A stretch of DNA of 64,000 bases from DATHKG01 sp035489435 (GTDB lineage: Bacteria > Bacteroidota > Bacteroidia > Chitinophagales > Chitinophagaceae): assembly GCA_035489435.1 (NCBI GenBank), contig DATHKG010000017.1; one strand, given 5' to 3'. The translations under genes and the position numbers were made by a program. Shown one piece after another: positions 36,309-46,441 of the stretch. Numbering within the stretch: the stretch's first letter is position 1; every line of letters begins with the position of its first letter. The notes under the pieces were generated by a model. The model did no database searches and was not told the origin of the DNA. It saw only the letters and a list, made by a program, of their open reading frames with translations.

Positions 36309-37115
36309 TCAGAAATTGAATCCAAATTTTAATACAGGGCCAAATATGTTCATATCATACAAAAATCGGTTTTCGTCGTTTCCCTTGTCATAGTTCATTC
36401 CCAGCACCCTGTAACCTGCTGTTATCTGGAAAAGTTTTGAAAAGCGATAACCGGCATAGGCCTGAACCTGCCAGGCAAAATCTGATCCCACCCCAAAACC
36501 GCCAATATCTCCACGCAACTGGTAAATGAATTTTTTGACAGGATCGCTTTTAAGGCGAGCAACTATAAAAGGATCAACCCAGGTTTCTGTTGTTGATCTG
36601 TTTCTGTTTGTGGATCCTCCTCCCACATTATTCTGAACGAGATCTAAGTCCATTTTCATACTATTAAGTCTTAAGCCAATACCAGCTTCAAGCCCGGGTA
36701 TCAATTTTCGCATACCTGCCAGTTCCCAGGCAAACTGTTTCGCATTAGCTTCACCGCTCTTTATAACCCTGCCTGCCGTGAGATCTTGTTCCAGGCTCAT
36801 ATAAATGAGGTCTGAGGAAAAAGCCCAGCGATCATTAGCTGCTTCAAAATAAAGCATTGCAGCTATCTGAAGTTTATCAAATATATCACCGGGATTAGCA
36901 TCGACATCCACCTCGGGAAGTGTTCCTAAACCTGATTGGCCCTCCATATTCGGAAACATCAGATACAGTTCCGCCAGGAATCTCCATTTATTCGAGGTTG
37001 TGGCAGGTTGTTTTGTAGACATGCTATCCTGCGCAAATGTTTGTGCGCAGGTAATTGTCATTACCAGTATAACAATAAGTACTTGTTTTGATGAAACTGC
37101 GAAGTTGTATTTCAT
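36309..37115 (-). CDS. outer-membrane beta-barrel protein
   Basis: A 268-residue exported protein (signal about 1-28, ending TFAQ). Alternating strands include WRFLAELYLMFPNMEGQ, WAFSSDLIYMSLEQ, GLEAGIGLRLNSMKM, FIYQLRGDIGGFGVGSDFAW and AYAGYRFSKLFQITAGYRVL, and the chain ends in the aromatic GFNF, a barrel C-terminus. It resembles the uncharacterised barrels linked to porin-like or MipA-type families. It is 49 bp downstream of the BamA-like gene and may be co-transcribed with it. Confidence 0.75.
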   Translation of the reverse strand: MKYNFAVSSKQVLIVILVMTITCAQTFAQDSMSTKQPATTSNKWRFLAELYLMFPNMEGQSGLGTLPEVDVDANPGDIFDKLQIAAMLYFEAANDRWAFSSDLIYMSLEQDLTAGRVIKSGEANAKQFAWELAGMRKLIPGLEAGIGLRLNSMKMDLDLVQNNVGGGSTNRNRSTTETWVDPFIVARLKSDPVKKFIYQLRGDIGGFGVGSDFAWQVQAYAGYRFSKLFQITAGYRVLGMNYDKGNDENRFLYDMNIFGPVLKFGFNF

Positions 37116-37164
37116 AATGTTTTCGTTTAGAGAATTCAGCTATAAATATTTTGTTGGGTATTTT

Positions 37165-38430
37165 TTAAAACGCTTCATTCAATCCAAAGAAAAATCCGCT
37201 TGATCCATATTTTCCTCTTGCATAATCAAAACAAATGGTGGAACGGCTTTGTTTTTGTAAAAGTATTCTAAGCCCCGCACCACCGCCAGGTTCCCAGTAC
37301 TGAAATATGTTTTTTCCAAGATCATCTGAAGCGGTTTGTAAATTAAAAAATGCTACTCCACTCAGTAATTTGTTACGGGTTATCGGGAAACGGTATTCTG
37401 TTTCATAATATGCATAAGACGGACCTTTAAATCTACCAATGGTATAGGCTCGACCTGCCCTGTTATACATGTCATAAGCGGTAGCCGGCAATTCGAGATA
37501 GGGGATTGTGCCGCCCAGTCTGAATGAAGCAGTAAGCCAGATTGCAAAAACATGTTCAGGATTTTTTTCGCTGAGGCCAATATATTTCCTGATATCGTAA
37601 TAAAACTGTGTTGATTGTTTTGAGCTGCCCAGCCATTCAGGGTTGAAGCGCAAAACCAATTCCAGGTAGGAGCCACTATAAGAACGTAATGGGTGGTCAC
37701 GGGTATTATATTGGAATCCCAGCAACAGCCCATTTGAAGAATATCTACCTGAATCAAACCCATTCCGCTTAGAGTAGCGGCTATGTGGGGTACTCGGAAA
37801 GGTTTCCAATTTCTGGTCGTCAATCTTTGAGCGGATGTTAATCGTGACACCTATTCCTGCATAAAGATCATTGCCGATTTTTCTATATACGCCTTCTGTC
37901 AGGCGAATAAAATTAAACTTGATAGGGAATGTACTGTCACTCTTAGTCAGATAATCTTTATTGCCTGTTCCTATTCCATAATCCGCAATTAAATATTTTG
38001 AAAATTGCCAGTTGCCCTGGATATTCCATTTATTAGCTGCTTTAAAAACATTATGACGTGCCTGTACTGTAATGACACCTTTTGAAGTTAACAGTGCTTC
38101 CAGGCCAAAAGATGAAAGATGTGTATTTGTGGGATCGCCCAATTGTTTGAGTCCCGATATCTTCGCGCCAATCAAAGCACCAAGACTCGGGTTATAACCT
38201 ACGGAAGGCAGAATAGCAACTTTTTTTTCCTTTTTGACTTTCGTCGAATCTACTTTCTTATGAAGAATTCGCCTGGCAAAATCTCCCAGGTCTTCAACAG
38301 GAACTAAATTACTTTTTAAGATTGTGTCCTGTGCATTGGTTACCACATGAGAAAATAACAAACATCCAATTATGCAAACTTTTATAGGAACACTATAATA
38401 ATCTGGTTTGATTCTCTTGCGAACTAACAT
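37165..38430 (-). CDS. BamA/TamA-family (surface antigen D15) outer-membrane barrel protein
   Basis: 421 residues. A signal peptide (about 15-34) is followed at once by a region with VAILPSVGYNPSLGALIGAK and then a 16-strand Omp85-like barrel: GLLLGFQYNTRDHPLRSYSGSY, FRLGGTIPYLELP, YRFPITRNKLLSGVAF and a C-terminal FFFGLNEAF. The POTRA domains of true BamA are missing, so this is one of the short D15-only proteins of Bacteroidota. Its role (protein or lipid export) is not known. Confidence 0.8.
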   Translation of the reverse strand: MLVRKRIKPDYYSVPIKVCIIGCLLFSHVVTNAQDTILKSNLVPVEDLGDFARRILHKKVDSTKVKKEKKVAILPSVGYNPSLGALIGAKISGLKQLGDPTNTHLSSFGLEALLTSKGVITVQARHNVFKAANKWNIQGNWQFSKYLIADYGIGTGNKDYLTKSDSTFPIKFNFIRLTEGVYRKIGNDLYAGIGVTINIRSKIDDQKLETFPSTPHSRYSKRNGFDSGRYSSNGLLLGFQYNTRDHPLRSYSGSYLELVLRFNPEWLGSSKQSTQFYYDIRKYIGLSEKNPEHVFAIWLTASFRLGGTIPYLELPATAYDMYNRAGRAYTIGRFKGPSYAYYETEYRFPITRNKLLSGVAFFNLQTASDDLGKNIFQYWEPGGGAGLRILLQKQSRSTICFDYARGKYGSSGFFFGLNEAF

Positions 38431-38564
38431 AAGGGAGTCTGCTTTATCATGTATAGTATCTTAATTAAATTCAGCTGAAATATCTCTTCTGTTTTTTTTA
38501 CATTGAACTTTTGTCTCTGCAGCATCGAACAATTAAGTTTGAAGGGAATATTTTATGGAAGTAA

Positions 38565-39602
38565 TTATTTTTTTGGGTTCTGTTTTCCGGTTAATGCATT
38601 CGTAATAAAAAGCAAATTGATTTGATAAGTGTTTATTTTGAAACTTTGAACGGCCCCGTAATTGAATCCGTATTTGCCTGTAACTTGTAAACGGTCGGCC
38701 CAGGGCCAGTATCCCAGCTCGAACCCGAATACAGAAACCTTGTCTTTCACATTGGTTTTCCAATATACCTGGCTTCCCTTGTCTTCAGACACCTGCCAGC
38801 TATTTCCACCAAATACACCCAGTGAAAATTTCGTAGTTAGATATTGATTGATGCCATAATCCAGGTAGAACCTGTTGCCTGGATTCACATCCGCATTTTT
38901 TATTTTGCTGGTGAGTTCATAAGTTGAAGCCAGCATAATTGCCAGCGCTTTGGAAGTTTCGCCTTTTATTTTCATTGGATAATAGTATCCAAAGCATTGA
39001 AAAATATGGCTCCAATAACCAACTCCGATATTCTCTGAGCCTCCAGGTTCATATTTTCCAGTTGGGGCATAAAACATATATCCGGCGGTGATATCAAATT
39101 GATCTAATCCCCAGCTAAGATAGATGGGCATTATACCCATATCGGAAAATCCGCTCACTTTTCCAGTTACGTTGCCGCTTTGATGAAAGGAATCAATCTG
39201 CCCGATACTTGCATAGGCAGTGTTTGTGCTAATGGTAGAATATCCTACGGTAGCACCGGCGAGATAATTTGCACCTAATATTTTAAACTTTGATACCCAA
39301 ACAGGAAATGGTGTATTGAGATATCCATTCAGATCAACATTTAAGTCAATAGACGTGCCTGATGGACCTGTAATCTTTGTAACCTGTTCACCATCTTTTC
39401 CAAAAAACTTATCACCTGAAAGAAAAATATTGTAATCGAGTGCGATTAACCCGTTGGCGGGAGAAGGATTGGCAAAATCTCTTATATTGATTATGCCCGG
39501 AAGATAGTGTCCTGTTAGTATAGGTGAAACGGCTTTGCCCTGAGAGAATGAAGTACTTATTCCCGAAAATGCTATAAGAATTAAAATGAATCCTTTTCCC
39601 AT
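38565..39602 (-). CDS. MetA-pathway-of-phenol-degradation-type outer-membrane protein
   Basis: 345 residues from the start MGKGFILILIAFSG (an in-frame start 18 bases earlier is possible), with signal peptide ending TSFSQ. The barrel shows features of the MetA/SphA family: GHYLPGIINIRDFANPSPANG near the mature N-terminus, LGANYLAGATVGYS, FSDMGIMPIYLSW, YMFYAPTGKYEPGGSENIGVGYWSH and a C-terminal strand. The family is proposed to let hydrophobic or aromatic compounds cross the outer membrane. Its position beside the DUF1254/sulfatase/porin genes suggests a part in the same process. Confidence 0.75.
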   Translation of the reverse strand: MGKGFILILIAFSGISTSFSQGKAVSPILTGHYLPGIINIRDFANPSPANGLIALDYNIFLSGDKFFGKDGEQVTKITGPSGTSIDLNVDLNGYLNTPFPVWVSKFKILGANYLAGATVGYSTISTNTAYASIGQIDSFHQSGNVTGKVSGFSDMGIMPIYLSWGLDQFDITAGYMFYAPTGKYEPGGSENIGVGYWSHIFQCFGYYYPMKIKGETSKALAIMLASTYELTSKIKNADVNPGNRFYLDYGINQYLTTKFSLGVFGGNSWQVSEDKGSQVYWKTNVKDKVSVFGFELGYWPWADRLQVTGKYGFNYGAVQSFKINTYQINLLFITNALTGKQNPKK

Positions 39603-39926
39603 TTTTATATTCTCTCCCATTTTATTTTTTTAAATTGTTGAGTATTGTTCATTCGGCATGGATTCACCCTATAGAGGTGACCGTTATCAACAAGGACCAG
39701 TTAAGTATGCCGGCTATTTCTCAAACACGAAAATTCAGTTCCGGAAGTTTTTAATTATGCATTTCGTCTCATAGCAATGAACTTTGAAAAGTGCGGTTGT
39801 GTGTTGACGTTATTGAGTTAACAATCACCGCCAGCATAGCGCCAGCGGTGATGAGTTTTTTGCAATTTATTTCTTTTACTATGAGCCTTCCCGTGTCCTG
39901 GTCTTTGTTGTACAGGTTAGCCACAA
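39603..39926. promoter_or_regulatory. 324-bp intergenic region with two inverted motifs
   Basis: TTCACC-N7-GGTGA (39663-39680) lies ~60 bp upstream of the MetA-type gene and could be its operator; its half-sites recall those flanking the porin gene but the spacing differs. A second hairpin, TCACCGC/GCGGTGA (39825-39851), is followed by six T's near 39855. No gene is seen. Confidence 0.4.
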
Positions 39927-40397
39927 CTATTGATGATGTTCCATCGGAAGCTCCGATAGATTCATCGCATAAGGGAATTTGTACTCCTCGAAGCCGGCAA
40001 TATTTGGTGCGGGAAATGTCGGATCGGTAAACGCACCCACTTTAACCCCCAGGAAATCAGGTGCCACATCGAGCTCATAGTAAACGGTTGAACCGCATAC
40101 AGGACAGAAGTGATAGGTGGCTCCACTGCTATCGCAGGAGCGATAAGTCACCGGTGCCGCGGTGCCGGGGAACTTCCATGCTGTCGATTGTCCTTCTATC
40201 GTTACGTTGTTGCGTGGATATCGCGCCTGCACTGAAAACCAGCTCCCCGTCCGCAATTGGCAGGACTTACAATGACACAAGGATCTTCGTTCGGGGTCGG
40301 GACCTACCACGGTAAAGGTGAGTTGGCCGCAGGCGCAGGAAGCCGTACGGGTTTTTATGGTCTTGTCCGTCTCCGCCTGTTTGTTGATAGTCTCCAT
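39927..40397 (-). CDS. GFA/CENP-V family zinc protein
   Basis: 156 residues. Zinc-binding cysteines are in place: CACG (residues 21-24), CHCKSC and CPVCGS, in the fold of glutathione-dependent formaldehyde-activating enzyme-like proteins. WKFPGTAAPVTYRSCDSSGATYHFC is the normal middle. Family members seldom have proven activity; binding of a small thiol adduct or detoxification is inferred. It is 43 bp downstream of the first DUF1254 gene on the same strand, likely in its operon. Confidence 0.85.
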   Translation of the reverse strand: METINKQAETDKTIKTRTASCACGQLTFTVVGPDPERRSLCHCKSCQLRTGSWFSVQARYPRNNVTIEGQSTAWKFPGTAAPVTYRSCDSSGATYHFCPVCGSTVYYELDVAPDFLGVKVGAFTDPTFPAPNIAGFEEYKFPYAMNLSELPMEHHQ

Positions 40398-40440
40398 TTT
40401 GTTTTCGTTTAAATCATTAAACTTATTAATTCTTCAAAAA

Positions 40441-42012
40441 TCAATTTACTACCTCGACTTCACCTGCCTGCCAGCTCTTGTCAAAGAAAGCCTTCAGTGG
40501 GCTATACAATCTCAGCAATGCACACCATCCTTTACCAGGCATAGTTTGGATCCAGTTGCCACGATCTATACCAGCAGGCTGATTAGGGCCAAAGTAAACT
40601 GTCGTTGAACCATCGGCACTGGCTTTTGCAGTCGGGGAAGGATAGCTCTGACTTCCTGCGCGTGGATAGCGTTGCGGGGTTTCTAGCATTGAACGCGATT
40701 GATTATCGTACACGGTAAACGACCAGAACCTTGCTGCAGGAATGTTGGGAGGTAATGTAACTTTATAAGTCTTATTACCATCCAGAGGTTGCTGCTTATT
40801 ATCGAGATATACTGCCAGGTATTGCGAACCTATATTTTCCAGTCGCATACACATCGCCGGTGTTATGCCGGTGGCGAGATAAAAGAACCAGGTGCGTGCG
40901 TTTAGTTTTCTTGCGCCATCGTTTGGATAATGTTTAAGACCGTCTTTTGTAACTTCCGGTGGTGGTGTCATAAATTCGAATCCCCCGGTGAACAGCGAGT
41001 TCACCCAATTTGATTTAGCGCCATAGTAATTAAAACCTTCCGATTCCCTTGCCTTAAAGGTTAAAGTACGGGCGGTCGCATTCGCAATAGCGGCGGCTTC
41101 GGTAAGTATCTTCTTCATCCGCGCATCCGGTTTGAAAGATTTTCCTTTTACAATCCCAATGGCCGCGCACTGCCCTGCTATCTCAGCATCTACTGATCCT
41201 GCAGGTTGGGTTTGAATAACTTCATTCAACATTTCAAAAAAGGAATAATCAGCAGGCGGAACAGTGTTCATCACTTTTGCGGTACCGTCTATAAATTTTG
41301 GAGCTGTTGGTTTGCTTAGTTGTCCCAGCGCGCCTTTTCCAAGCAAATAATTGCCGATGCTCGAGCCTACTCCTCCAGGCACATAAGGATATACCTTAAG
41401 TGTTTTTTTTACAAGTTCATCTACAGACTTCGGATCGTTGTTTTCAAGAAAACAGCGGCCCAGGCATGATGCCTGCCATGTGTTAGAATGACAAATGAAA
41501 TAAGCACCCTCGGGCAAAAAGCCGGTATAATCAGGCGGAACCAAAAGATATTTTCCACCTTCGCCCCGGTCAGGTCCTGGCAATCCGAAGTCACTTATCC
41601 ATTTCCAGGTCATATCATCAAAAATACCCAATGCACCAGGAGGCGTCTCCACTACTATGGGGCCTTTTGTAAGATCTATATACGCCCATAAATAATAAGT
41701 GTCAGCATTAGCAGTAAGAAACACTGACTTTGAATCCATCAGGTTAGGCGTAACTATAAATTCGTTATCGTTAATGCCTGCCGCGATAAATCCTTTTCGA
41801 AGTGCCAGTTGGTTCACTAAAGGGAAACCACTGATAAAAGCCTCTACTGCATGGATATAATCCAACTCGTCGTATAATAATTCTGCTGTAGCAGCATCTG
41901 GCACACCGTCTGTGAACTGAAGCGCACCTAACCTGCTTGTTTGAACTTTATCGGGTGTAGCATAAGCCTTTCGCTCTGTTGCGGGTTTTTCTATAATATT
42001 AATTTGATCCAT
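40441..42012 (-). CDS. DUF1254/DUF1214 protein (copy A)
   Basis: 523 residues with an N-terminal DUF1254 part (about 50-190: YDELDYIHAVEAFISGFPLVNQ, TANADTYYLWAYIDLTKGPIVVE, PPDYTGFLPEGAYF) and a C-terminal DUF1214 part (about 400-510: YKVTLPPNIPAARFWSFTVYD, DGSTTVYFGPNQPAG, GKGWCALLRLYSPLKAFF). There is no signal peptide. The family is widespread in environmental bacteria, often beside sulfatases or hydrolases, with no settled function. It lies 36 bp after copy B in the same operon. Confidence 0.88.
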   Translation of the reverse strand: MDQINIIEKPATERKAYATPDKVQTSRLGALQFTDGVPDAATAELLYDELDYIHAVEAFISGFPLVNQLALRKGFIAAGINDNEFIVTPNLMDSKSVFLTANADTYYLWAYIDLTKGPIVVETPPGALGIFDDMTWKWISDFGLPGPDRGEGGKYLLVPPDYTGFLPEGAYFICHSNTWQASCLGRCFLENNDPKSVDELVKKTLKVYPYVPGGVGSSIGNYLLGKGALGQLSKPTAPKFIDGTAKVMNTVPPADYSFFEMLNEVIQTQPAGSVDAEIAGQCAAIGIVKGKSFKPDARMKKILTEAAAIANATARTLTFKARESEGFNYYGAKSNWVNSLFTGGFEFMTPPPEVTKDGLKHYPNDGARKLNARTWFFYLATGITPAMCMRLENIGSQYLAVYLDNKQQPLDGNKTYKVTLPPNIPAARFWSFTVYDNQSRSMLETPQRYPRAGSQSYPSPTAKASADGSTTVYFGPNQPAGIDRGNWIQTMPGKGWCALLRLYSPLKAFFDKSWQAGEVEVVN

Positions 42013-42048
42013 GGTTTTTGTTTTTGGAGTGAGTTTTTATTTATTTAT

Positions 42049-43503
42049 TTATTTTGCCACTTCGATGTCTGACATCTTCCATGATCCGTCAAACAATCCC
42101 ACTTTAGGAGTATAGAAACGGAACATAGGGTAGAAGCCCTTGCCGGGAACTGTTTCTATCCAGTTGCTTTCATTGCCTGCCGGAGCTTTGGGTGAAAAGT
42201 AAAGGTCAAGAGATCCGTCGGGGATAATGTTCAGCTTATCGTAGGATGAACGGGCTCCATCATTTGTCGGGTTCTGTAACATGGAGCGGGTTGCCGTGTC
42301 ATACAAGGTTAAAGACCAGAAGGCAGCCGCGGGTATATTAGGGAGAAGCTTCATCCTATATGATTTAGATCCGTCAAAGCGGTTGCCGTCCTTGTCTTTA
42401 AATGCTTGGACATAGGTTGATCCGGGCCCGGCATGTTTTATACCAATCCCTGGCGTAGTATAAATAGCTCCATAGGTATAGTGCAGTCTTTCATCTAACT
42501 GGCTGTAATACTCAGTTTCCTGTTTCGGGTTCACCAGGGTGACCCAATTCCAATAGGTACCGGCGAATACGTTGGCATTTTCAATGCGTTCATGACCTTC
42601 GAAGAGCATTACTCTTCCCATTGCGTCACCAATATGGGTGGCTTCTTCCAGGAAACCTTTTTGTCTTGCATCTGGCTTAAATGATTTGCCTTTTTCTATC
42701 CCAAGATGTTTTAGCATCGCCATAAAAAACCGGTCACGCTCATCCACTGGGTTGTTGTTGATAAACATGGAGAGATACTCCCAGAATTGAATTCCCGTTG
42801 GTGGAAGAGTATTGATGATCGCACCGGACATCGATATGAATTTGGTTGGTTTTGGATTTCCGGCCTCGGTCAAAGGATAAATTTTTGTCGCCTTCACGTT
42901 TTTTACAGCAGCGTCTTTGTCGTTGTTCACAAGGATACCACGAACCATAACGTTATAGTTGTTCATTGTTCCATTAAGCACTACATAACCTGATTGAGGA
43001 ACTTCACCGGAATAACCGGGTGGCAACAAAAGAAATTTACCGCCCTTATCGCCATATGGACCAGGGAGGCCAACATCGGTGACCGACCGTTGCCAGAAAT
43101 CATCTATCAGCCCAACAATAGCTCCAGGTGCTATCTCGATGACCATAGGTCCGTCTTTACCCAGGTCCAGGTTTGCCAATGCATAGATGGTTATATCATT
43201 TGCTGTAAGCCATAGAGATTTTGGGTCAACGAAATTATCCGCAATACCCATGACGTTACGTTCAACGCCCAGACCCCGTTTAGTCTCCATCAAAATAGAT
43301 TGAAAAGAAACGACAGGGTAGGCCCATAAATAGCACTGTACAGCGCGCTGGTAATCAATTTCATCAAAGACTTTTCTTTTAGTCTCTTCTGTCGGGTAGC
43401 CGCGTTCGAATGTTAATGTTCCAATCCTTGTTTCGACCGCATCAGCTGTGGTGACGAGTTTGGGAGCATCTGTTTTGATTTTTTGTTCTAATAATTGTTC
43501 CAT
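42049..43503 (-). CDS. DUF1254/DUF1214 protein (copy B)
   Basis: 484 residues, same two-domain layout as copy A: VFDEIDYQRAVQCYLWAYPVVSF, TANDITIYALANLDLGKDGPMVIE, LLPPGYSGEVPQSGY, then YRMKLLPNIPAAAFWSLTLYD, DGSLDLYFSPKAPAG and GKGFYPMFRFYTPKVGLF. The two copies clearly share an ancestor but are well diverged, so they probably have different ligands. There is no signal peptide. It is 131 bp downstream of the sulfatase gene. Confidence 0.88.
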   Translation of the reverse strand: MEQLLEQKIKTDAPKLVTTADAVETRIGTLTFERGYPTEETKRKVFDEIDYQRAVQCYLWAYPVVSFQSILMETKRGLGVERNVMGIADNFVDPKSLWLTANDITIYALANLDLGKDGPMVIEIAPGAIVGLIDDFWQRSVTDVGLPGPYGDKGGKFLLLPPGYSGEVPQSGYVVLNGTMNNYNVMVRGILVNNDKDAAVKNVKATKIYPLTEAGNPKPTKFISMSGAIINTLPPTGIQFWEYLSMFINNNPVDERDRFFMAMLKHLGIEKGKSFKPDARQKGFLEEATHIGDAMGRVMLFEGHERIENANVFAGTYWNWVTLVNPKQETEYYSQLDERLHYTYGAIYTTPGIGIKHAGPGSTYVQAFKDKDGNRFDGSKSYRMKLLPNIPAAAFWSLTLYDTATRSMLQNPTNDGARSSYDKLNIIPDGSLDLYFSPKAPAGNESNWIETVPGKGFYPMFRFYTPKVGLFDGSWKMSDIEVAK

Positions 43504-43634
43504 TTTTTATAGTTTTTATGTTGGTACAATCTGCTCTTCCTGTCAGGAAGTATCATTTTTGGGGGTAATTTTTTTTGCTACCACCTGTGACTGTGACCTT
43601 GTAGGTGTTGCAGAAATCAGGGATGTAAAATTTT

Positions 43635-46025
43635 TTACTTCTTCGTCTGTAGCGTTACTTTGCCAATCTTACCATTAAATTTTGTCGAGCTTCCATAATT
43701 CGCTACCCAGGTACCATCATCCACACCTACATCGGCCATATCATCTACTGAAAAAATGGAAGCCTGTGTTTTTGGCAACCGGCCTTCGCCTGATTTGTTG
43801 CCATCAACTGTAATGGTTCCAGTTCCACCTTTACCCTTGCCATCGCCATCATATATAAAATCATAAACAATGGTATGCTTGCCAGGCTTTAATGCCTGAG
43901 CAGCAGCAATACTGAATTGTTCCAATCCCAAATAGTTATAGGTGAAAATAGGTTTGCCTGCTTTCAGATAAAATGCAAAGCCACCAAACCTTCCACCCTG
44001 GCAAACAATTACTCCGTTCCCATTCGCAGCAACTTCAACTTCAGCGGTAATTGTGTAGGATTGATTAAACGTATTGATAAAGATATCGGGAGCCATTCCT
44101 TTCATTCCTTCGCCCAGCGTAATTGAGTTTCTGCCTGCCATAACTGTGGGACGTCCGACATCGCTTGCAATTAATCTTTCCAGCAAACGATCATCAATTG
44201 GCAGCACATGAAATTTTTCTCCTTCGCTCATGAACAAGTCCTGCATCTCTTTAAGCTTTCCTGCATTTTGCGCGGCCACGTCATTTGATAAACTGAAATC
44301 TTCATTTGAATTGTATAATTCCCATTTATCCTCAGCAAGGGGATGATAGGGTTTTTGATTCCAGGCAGCCCTGTGAATGGTTCTTGCATACCAGCCATCG
44401 CTATAGATGGCCCGGTTACCAAACATTTCGAAATATTGAACGGTATGCTTTTCTTTCGCAGCCGCATCATCGAAACTATAAAGGAAGCTGGTTCCCTCTA
44501 TGGGGTCCTGAGCAATACCGTTTACTGATTTTGGTGCGGGCACTTTGCAGGCTTCAAAAACAGTGGGGGCTATGTCTATCGCATGGGTGAACTGTGATCG
44601 CACTTCTCCTTTTGCTTTTATTCCTGCGGGCCAATGCACCACCATGCCATTACGTGTACCACCAAAATCTGAAGCTACCTGCTTGGTCCATTGAAAAGGA
44701 GCATCTAAAGCGACGGCCCATCCTGCTGCCATATGCGGATAAGTGCTTTCACTTCCCCATTCGTTATAATGCTTCAGCATATCCTGGACGGTTTCAGGAA
44801 CAGCGTTGAAAAAAGTCATCTCATTGAACATGCCGTTCATCTGACCTTCCGCGCTGGCACCATTGTCGCCAACAACATAAAGAATCAATGTATTGTCGAG
44901 TTCGCCAAGATCTTCTATAGCTGAAACAAGTCTGCCTATTTCATGATCAGTATGTTCAGCAAACCCGGCATATACTTCCAACTGGCGGGTAAACAGTTTC
45001 TTTTCATCGGCGGAAAGTTTATCCCAATCTTTTATATCAGTAGGCTTGGGAGCGAGCTTCACATTTTTCGGCACTACGCCCAATTGCTTCTGACGTTCAA
45101 GTGTTTCCTCTCTAAGCTTATCCCAGCCAGCATCGAATTTTCCTTTGTATTTATCTATCCATTCTTTTGGTGCATGATGTGGTGCATGACAGGCGCCGGT
45201 AGCGAAATACATGAAGAAAGGTTTTTCGGGTGTCAGTGCCTGTTGGAAGCGAACCCAACTGATGGCATTGTTCGTCATGTCAGTCGTAAAATGATAATTT
45301 GGATCATCCGGTAATTCTACTTGTGAAACTCCATCATATACAAGTGGTGCCCACTGGTTGGTTTCTCCGCCGATGAAACCGTAGAATTTATCAAAACCCG
45401 AATGGGTTGGCCAGCGGTCCAATGAACCCGAAACAGAAATTTCCCAAGGTGGTGTTTCATGGTATTTACCAAAGGCAGCCGTGCTAAAACCATTCTGACG
45501 AAGCACCTCTGCCATTGGTGTTATGGATTGAGGTCTTACCCCCGTGTTGCCGGGAAAAGCTGTTCCTGTTTCCATAATTGAGCCTGCATTATTGCTGTGG
45601 TGATTATAACCAGTCAATAATGCAACTCTTGTAGGTGAACATAAAGCGGTGGTGTGAAAACGATTGTATTTTAAACCGGTGGCGGCTAACTTATCCAGCG
45701 TCGGCATATGAATCGGTCCTCCAAAAGCCTCGGATGCACCGAATCCAATATCGTCAATTAATACAACGACTACATTTGGAGCAGCCTTGGGGGCCTTGAC
45801 ATCAAACCGTGCAGGCGCTTTCGCTTTACGTGCATCCAGCTCCGTATAGAGTTGACGGAGAGGTTCCTTTATGGGCAATACAGAACGGTCCAGCTCACCT
45901 GCCACCGCTGTTGTGTTTCCTGGTTCGGCTGATTTTGTTTCTGGTGATGAGGGTTGCTGGCAACCGATGCTAAGGCATAACATCGTGACGACAATGATGC
46001 AAAGCGGGAGAAACTTTTTTTTCAT
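43635..46025 (-). CDS. arylsulfatase-like lipoprotein (AtsA-like)
   Basis: A 796-residue formylglycine sulfatase with a lipoprotein signal (SIGC, cysteine 22). Metal-binding Asp91-Asp92 (VLIDDIGFG) and the formylglycine motif CSPTR (Cys129) followed by LLTGYNHHSNNAG mark the alkaline-phosphatase superfamily. GKYHE, THATGACHAPHH-like (ATGACHAPHHAPKEW) and YVVGDNGAS carry further active-site residues. The layout follows AtsA of Pseudomonas. A C-terminal ~150-residue extension (GQGGRFGGFAFYLKAGKP, VDDMADVGVDDGTWV) looks like a beta-sandwich binding domain. It would remove sulfate or phosphonate-type esters outside the cytoplasm and needs an FGE or anaerobic maturase encoded elsewhere. Confidence 0.9.
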   Translation of the reverse strand: MKKKFLPLCIIVVTMLCLSIGCQQPSSPETKSAEPGNTTAVAGELDRSVLPIKEPLRQLYTELDARKAKAPARFDVKAPKAAPNVVVVLIDDIGFGASEAFGGPIHMPTLDKLAATGLKYNRFHTTALCSPTRVALLTGYNHHSNNAGSIMETGTAFPGNTGVRPQSITPMAEVLRQNGFSTAAFGKYHETPPWEISVSGSLDRWPTHSGFDKFYGFIGGETNQWAPLVYDGVSQVELPDDPNYHFTTDMTNNAISWVRFQQALTPEKPFFMYFATGACHAPHHAPKEWIDKYKGKFDAGWDKLREETLERQKQLGVVPKNVKLAPKPTDIKDWDKLSADEKKLFTRQLEVYAGFAEHTDHEIGRLVSAIEDLGELDNTLILYVVGDNGASAEGQMNGMFNEMTFFNAVPETVQDMLKHYNEWGSESTYPHMAAGWAVALDAPFQWTKQVASDFGGTRNGMVVHWPAGIKAKGEVRSQFTHAIDIAPTVFEACKVPAPKSVNGIAQDPIEGTSFLYSFDDAAAKEKHTVQYFEMFGNRAIYSDGWYARTIHRAAWNQKPYHPLAEDKWELYNSNEDFSLSNDVAAQNAGKLKEMQDLFMSEGEKFHVLPIDDRLLERLIASDVGRPTVMAGRNSITLGEGMKGMAPDIFINTFNQSYTITAEVEVAANGNGVIVCQGGRFGGFAFYLKAGKPIFTYNYLGLEQFSIAAAQALKPGKHTIVYDFIYDGDGKGKGGTGTITVDGNKSGEGRLPKTQASIFSVDDMADVGVDDGTWVANYGSSTKFNGKIGKVTLQTKK

Positions 46026-46127
46026 TTTACGTTTTTGTTTTAATGCTGTATGTTGTTTAATAACTGGTTGATCCTGTTTAGGCGGTTTTTGAGGAGGGGA
46101 TAAACTCTTTCATCGATGGTGCACTTA

Positions 46128-46135
46128 ACGGTGAA
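46128..46135. promoter_or_regulatory. ACGGTGAA half-site before the sulfatase gene
   Basis: The same ACGGTGAA(C) octamer found in the two palindromes at 46494-46515 and 47922-47943 occurs here, ~105 bp upstream of the sulfatase start, without a matching left arm. It may be a half operator or chance. Confidence 0.3.
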
Positions 46136-46189
46136 CCTTTAATTACACTATAGTTGGGGTACGATCTTTAGGTGACAACGACTTTCTGT

Positions 46190-46441
46190 TCAACGACTTC
46201 CTGTTCCATTGACTTCCAGTAACTGAACTATTTCCATCTCCAATTCGATGTATACCTGCATGAAATCCATTTCGAAACCGGTGTGTAATTCTGAGTTTTG
46301 CCTGTATTGTTTGATTGTCTGCGCACTGACCTGGTAATCTTCACATAGTGAGCGGAACTCACTATCACTGTTATATAAATCGATAATTTTAGATCTGTGA
46401 TCGGGGAATTTTGTCAGTATGTATTCCAATGATTTATCCAT
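46190..46441 (-). CDS. small acidic hypothetical protein
   Basis: 83 residues from the start MDKSLEYIL; a start at 46498 would overlap the palindromic repeat. It is acidic and helical with the motif YNSDSEFRSLCEDYQ and a possible short HTH-like segment (VSAQTIKQY). Similar short proteins with a DSxFRxLCxDY motif exist in proteobacteria without known function. It lies between the porin and sulfatase genes, and a decayed second copy lies upstream of the porin gene. Confidence 0.65.
   Translation of the reverse strand: MDKSLEYILTKFPDHRSKIIDLYNSDSEFRSLCEDYQVSAQTIKQYRQNSELHTGFEMDFMQVYIELEMEIVQLLEVNGTGSR

Noticed and set aside
39791..40030. 79-codon plus-strand frame overlapping the GFA gene end
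   Set aside because: It runs antisense to the well-supported GFA gene and across a hairpin.
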